From assembly GCA_023393755.1 (NCBI GenBank), contig JAEXCA010000126.1, positions 1-8,143 of the forward strand: a stretch of 8,143 nt of DNA, in the 5' to 3' direction. Made by a program: the position numbers and the translations under genes. Below are positions 7,773 to 8,143 of this stretch, in pieces (the first letter of the stretch is position 1; every line of letters begins with the position of its first letter). Below the pieces are notes generated by a model. It was not told the origin of the DNA. It saw only the letters and a program-made list of their open reading frames with translations, and did not search any database. Source of the stretch: Actinomycetes bacterium (GTDB taxonomy: Bacteria > Actinomycetota > Actinomycetes > Propionibacteriales > Propionibacteriaceae).

Positions 7773-8047
7773 CCGCAACGCCCGAACTCGTCACAGACCT
7801 GAAGAAGCAGGTGCTTCTGCTCGAGGACGACCTGCGCCAGCGAGTCGAGACCCAACCCGACGTCCTCGCCCGTTGGAAGGACAAACACGCACGCGCAAGC
7901 CGCGCCGGGCGTACAGCCAGCAGCTGGGTCGAGTGGCGTGACGATCAAGTGACCCAGGCCGCAGCCGCGTGGGTACTGACCACCGTGTTCATCCGGTTCT
8001 GCGAGGACAACTCGCTGCTAGTGTCCTGCGCCGTTGATTCGTTGTAA
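7769..8047 (+). pseudogene. pglX: PglX (BREX type 2 adenine-specific DNA methyltransferase), 5' fragment cut by an IS
   Basis: PglX is normally a DNA adenine methyltransferase of roughly 1200 residues. Here only 84 host codons (7769-8020) remain before an IS630-type end, after which the frame reads 8 codons of IS sequence and stops at TAA 8045-8047. The GTG start overlaps the pglW stop (GTGA), with GGAAG at 7754-7758 as a possible ribosome-binding site. The residues match the PglX N-terminus: a charged helix (DLKKQVLLLEDDLRQRVE), QPDVLARWKDKH, then WVEWRDDQVTQAAAAWVL and VFIRFCEDNSLL. The methyltransferase motifs (the FxGxG-type SAM loop and the NPPY catalytic motif) lie beyond the break, so this fragment cannot methylate DNA. 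The rest of pglX probably lies on the far side of the IS, outside the window. The identity is firm because of the sequence pattern and its place directly after pglW. Confidence 0.88.
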
Positions 8048-8143
8048 TAGTCGTCCGAGGGATTCGAGGATCTGGTCGGCGGTCTTGGTCCAGATGAACG
8101 GTTTCGGGTTCTCGTTCCATGCTCTCACCCACTCGCGGAGGTC
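8018..8143 (-). CDS. IS630-family transposase, C-terminal end (5' part outside the window)
   Basis: On the minus strand, 41 codons read to a TAG at 8018-8020. The residues include WNENPKPFIWTKTADQILESL and end in RINGAGH, the characteristic tail of IS630-family transposases (DDE enzymes related to Tc1/mariner). The catalytic DDE residues lie outside the window. The stop codon lies at the very edge of the element, with its TA apparently supplied by the TA target site. The gene runs opposite to pglX. The family is well supported; the exact IS name is not known. Confidence 0.88.
   Translation of the reverse strand, partial: DLREWVRAWNENPKPFIWTKTADQILESLGRLLQRINGAGH
8021..8143 (-). mobile_element. 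IS630-family insertion sequence, one end, inserted in pglX
   Basis: The element's edge is placed at 8020/8021. PglX-like coding stops making sense after the TA at 8019-8020, and the transposase reads right up to that TA. IS630 elements insert at TA and duplicate it. The presumed terminal inverted repeat begins GTGTCCTGCGCC at 8021. Only this end is visible, so neither the partner repeat nor the second TA copy can be checked. Confidence 0.8.

Noticed and set aside
7769..8020. Homopolymer tract for phase variation, as in Streptomyces coelicolor pglX
   Set aside because: No run of G or C long enough for slippage is present in the visible part of pglX; the break here is the IS.
1..8143. CRISPR array, rRNA or tRNA genes
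   Set aside because: No regularly spaced repeats and no tRNA or rRNA signature were seen on either strand.

Overview
The window is GC-rich DNA with strong third-position G/C preference, GTG starts and a 4-bp GTGA gene overlap. This points to an actinobacterium (Streptomyces-like or a related high-GC genus), though the species cannot be named from the sequence. The content is that of a mobile, defence-rich genomic island: an integrase, small accessory genes of unknown role, the start of a Pgl/BREX type 2 phage-defence operon, and an insertion sequence that has landed in that operon.

Layout. Positions 1-645 hold the C-terminal part of a tyrosine recombinase that runs in from the left. Positions 646-783 are non-coding and hold a small hairpin and a perfect 10-bp inverted repeat. 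Positions 784-2296 hold two overlapping plus-strand genes: a DUF6932-type protein with a nucleotidyltransferase-like Gly-Ser/Asp-x-Asp signature, then a 318-residue protein I do not recognise. Convergent to them on the minus strand, 2319-3413, is a DUF4238-family gene with what looks like a leaderless start. A 168-bp divergent spacer (3414-3581) separates it from a very large plus-strand gene, 3582-7772, which encodes PglW: a NERD nuclease-like domain, a degenerate kinase domain, an intact kinase domain, an RNA polymerase alpha-CTD-like helix-hairpin-helix segment and a long helical C-terminal region. PglX, the methyltransferase of the system, starts at 7769 but is cut after 84 codons by an IS630-family element. 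The 3' end of that element's transposase fills 8018-8143 on the minus strand.

How the parts fit. In Pgl/BREX type 2 systems PglW is the kinase and PglX the DNA adenine methyltransferase; pglY, pglZ and further genes usually follow. Only pglW and the first part of pglX are visible, and the IS has almost certainly inactivated pglX as it stands here. The integrase suggests the region arrived as an integrative element. The DUF6932 pair and the DUF4238 gene are the most likely places for undescribed biology: they sit between an integrase and a known defence operon, but the sequence alone does not prove a defence function for them.
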